Assembly: GCA_017938785.1 (NCBI GenBank)
Contig: JAGBAU010000065.1
Span: 1-5,069 of the forward strand
Direction: 5' to 3'
Source: Clostridia bacterium
GTDB taxonomy: Bacteria; Bacillota_A; Clostridia; Christensenellales; Aristaeellaceae
Length of the DNA: 5,069 nt
Shown: positions 4,958 to 5,069 of the stretch, in pieces
Layout of the letters: the number at the start of each line of letters is the position of its first letter
How positions within the stretch are numbered: position 1 is the first letter of the stretch
The notes under the pieces: model-generated
Databases searched by the model: none
Told to the model about the DNA's origin: nothing
Seen by the model: only the letters and a program-made list of their open reading frames with translations
Made by a program: the position numbers and the translations under genes

Positions 4958-5069
4958 TTATTCAAACGGCCTCCATGCAAAGTTTTCAAACATGTCGCGG
5001 TACTGGGTGTAGCGGGGGTGATCGCGCCAGCCGTCGTCGGTGGAGCGGGTGCCGTCAAACATGATGAGC
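4958..5069 (-). CDS. C-terminal end of an unrecognised minus-strand protein
   Basis: The last 36 codons of a gene enter from the right edge on the minus strand and end at TAA (complement of 4958-4960). The visible peptide begins LIMFDGTRSTDDGW and ends NFAWRPFE; it is rich in aromatic and charged residues and contains no membrane segment. Coding status rests on C/G-ending codons like those of the transporter genes (GAC, GGC, ACC, CGC, TAC), an uninterrupted frame to the window edge, and a strong stem-loop just past the stop codon. I do not recognise the family from this fragment. The gene converges with the GNAT gene and is not part of the transporter operon. Confidence 0.7.
   Translation of the reverse strand, partial: LIMFDGTRSTDDGWRDHPRYTQYRDMFENFAWRPFE

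Noticed and set aside
4780..5064. Open frames on both strands across the right-end palindromes (plus 4816-5064, minus 4780-5058)
   Set aside because: Both read through the 4906-4949 stem-loop, lack ribosome-binding sites and conserved motifs, and conflict with the better minus-strand frame ending at 4958.
1..5069. CRISPR array, tRNA, rRNA or transposase
   Set aside because: No regularly spaced direct repeats, cloverleaf, rRNA-like stretch or transposase/integrase motif was found on either strand by eye.

Overview
The window looks like chromosomal DNA from a GC-rich gut Firmicute, most plausibly the Faecalibacterium / Gemmiger / Subdoligranulum part of the Oscillospiraceae. This is inferred from strong AAGGAGG ribosome-binding sites, C/G-ending codons (GAC, GGC, ACC, CGC, CTG), compact gene spacing and the transporter protein sequences. 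It is not a database result.

Positions 1-4271 hold most of one plus-strand operon for a carbohydrate-type (CUT2) ABC importer. In order these are: the C-terminal half of an LsrB/RhaS-like periplasmic-type binding protein (start and promoter lie left of the window); a 166-nt intergenic region with a row of hairpins; a 496-aa double-NBD ATPase of the LsrA/RbsA/MglA type; and two BPD_transp_2 permeases of 344 and 343 aa. The last two are translationally coupled by an ATGA overlap. A strong intrinsic terminator closes the operon. The binding protein would capture the ligand outside the membrane, the two permeases form the channel, and the ATPase drives uptake. The family includes autoinducer-2 (Lsr), rhamnose and ribose importers. 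The ligand cannot be fixed here because no kinase, isomerase or Lsr processing gene is visible. The second NBD of the ATPase has lost its Walker B acidic pair.

Positions 4272-4907 are a different kind of DNA: an AT-rich monocistronic unit (about 30-33% GC on sampled lines, against about 57% in the permease genes). It has its own extended -10 promoter, an inverted repeat just upstream of that promoter, and a GNAT-family N-acetyltransferase gene. This looks like a horizontally acquired cargo gene. Its reading frame runs about 34 codons past the normal end of the GNAT fold into GC-rich palindromic DNA, so the native C-terminus may have been lost or replaced.

Positions 4906-4949 form a 15-bp perfect stem-loop that serves as a shared convergent terminator. 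Beyond it, 4958-5069 is the last 36 codons of a minus-strand gene whose product I do not recognise.

I see no tRNA, rRNA, CRISPR array, transposase or complete mobile element. The main candidates for a second look are the structured intergenic leader ahead of the ATPase gene and the GNAT/palindrome junction.
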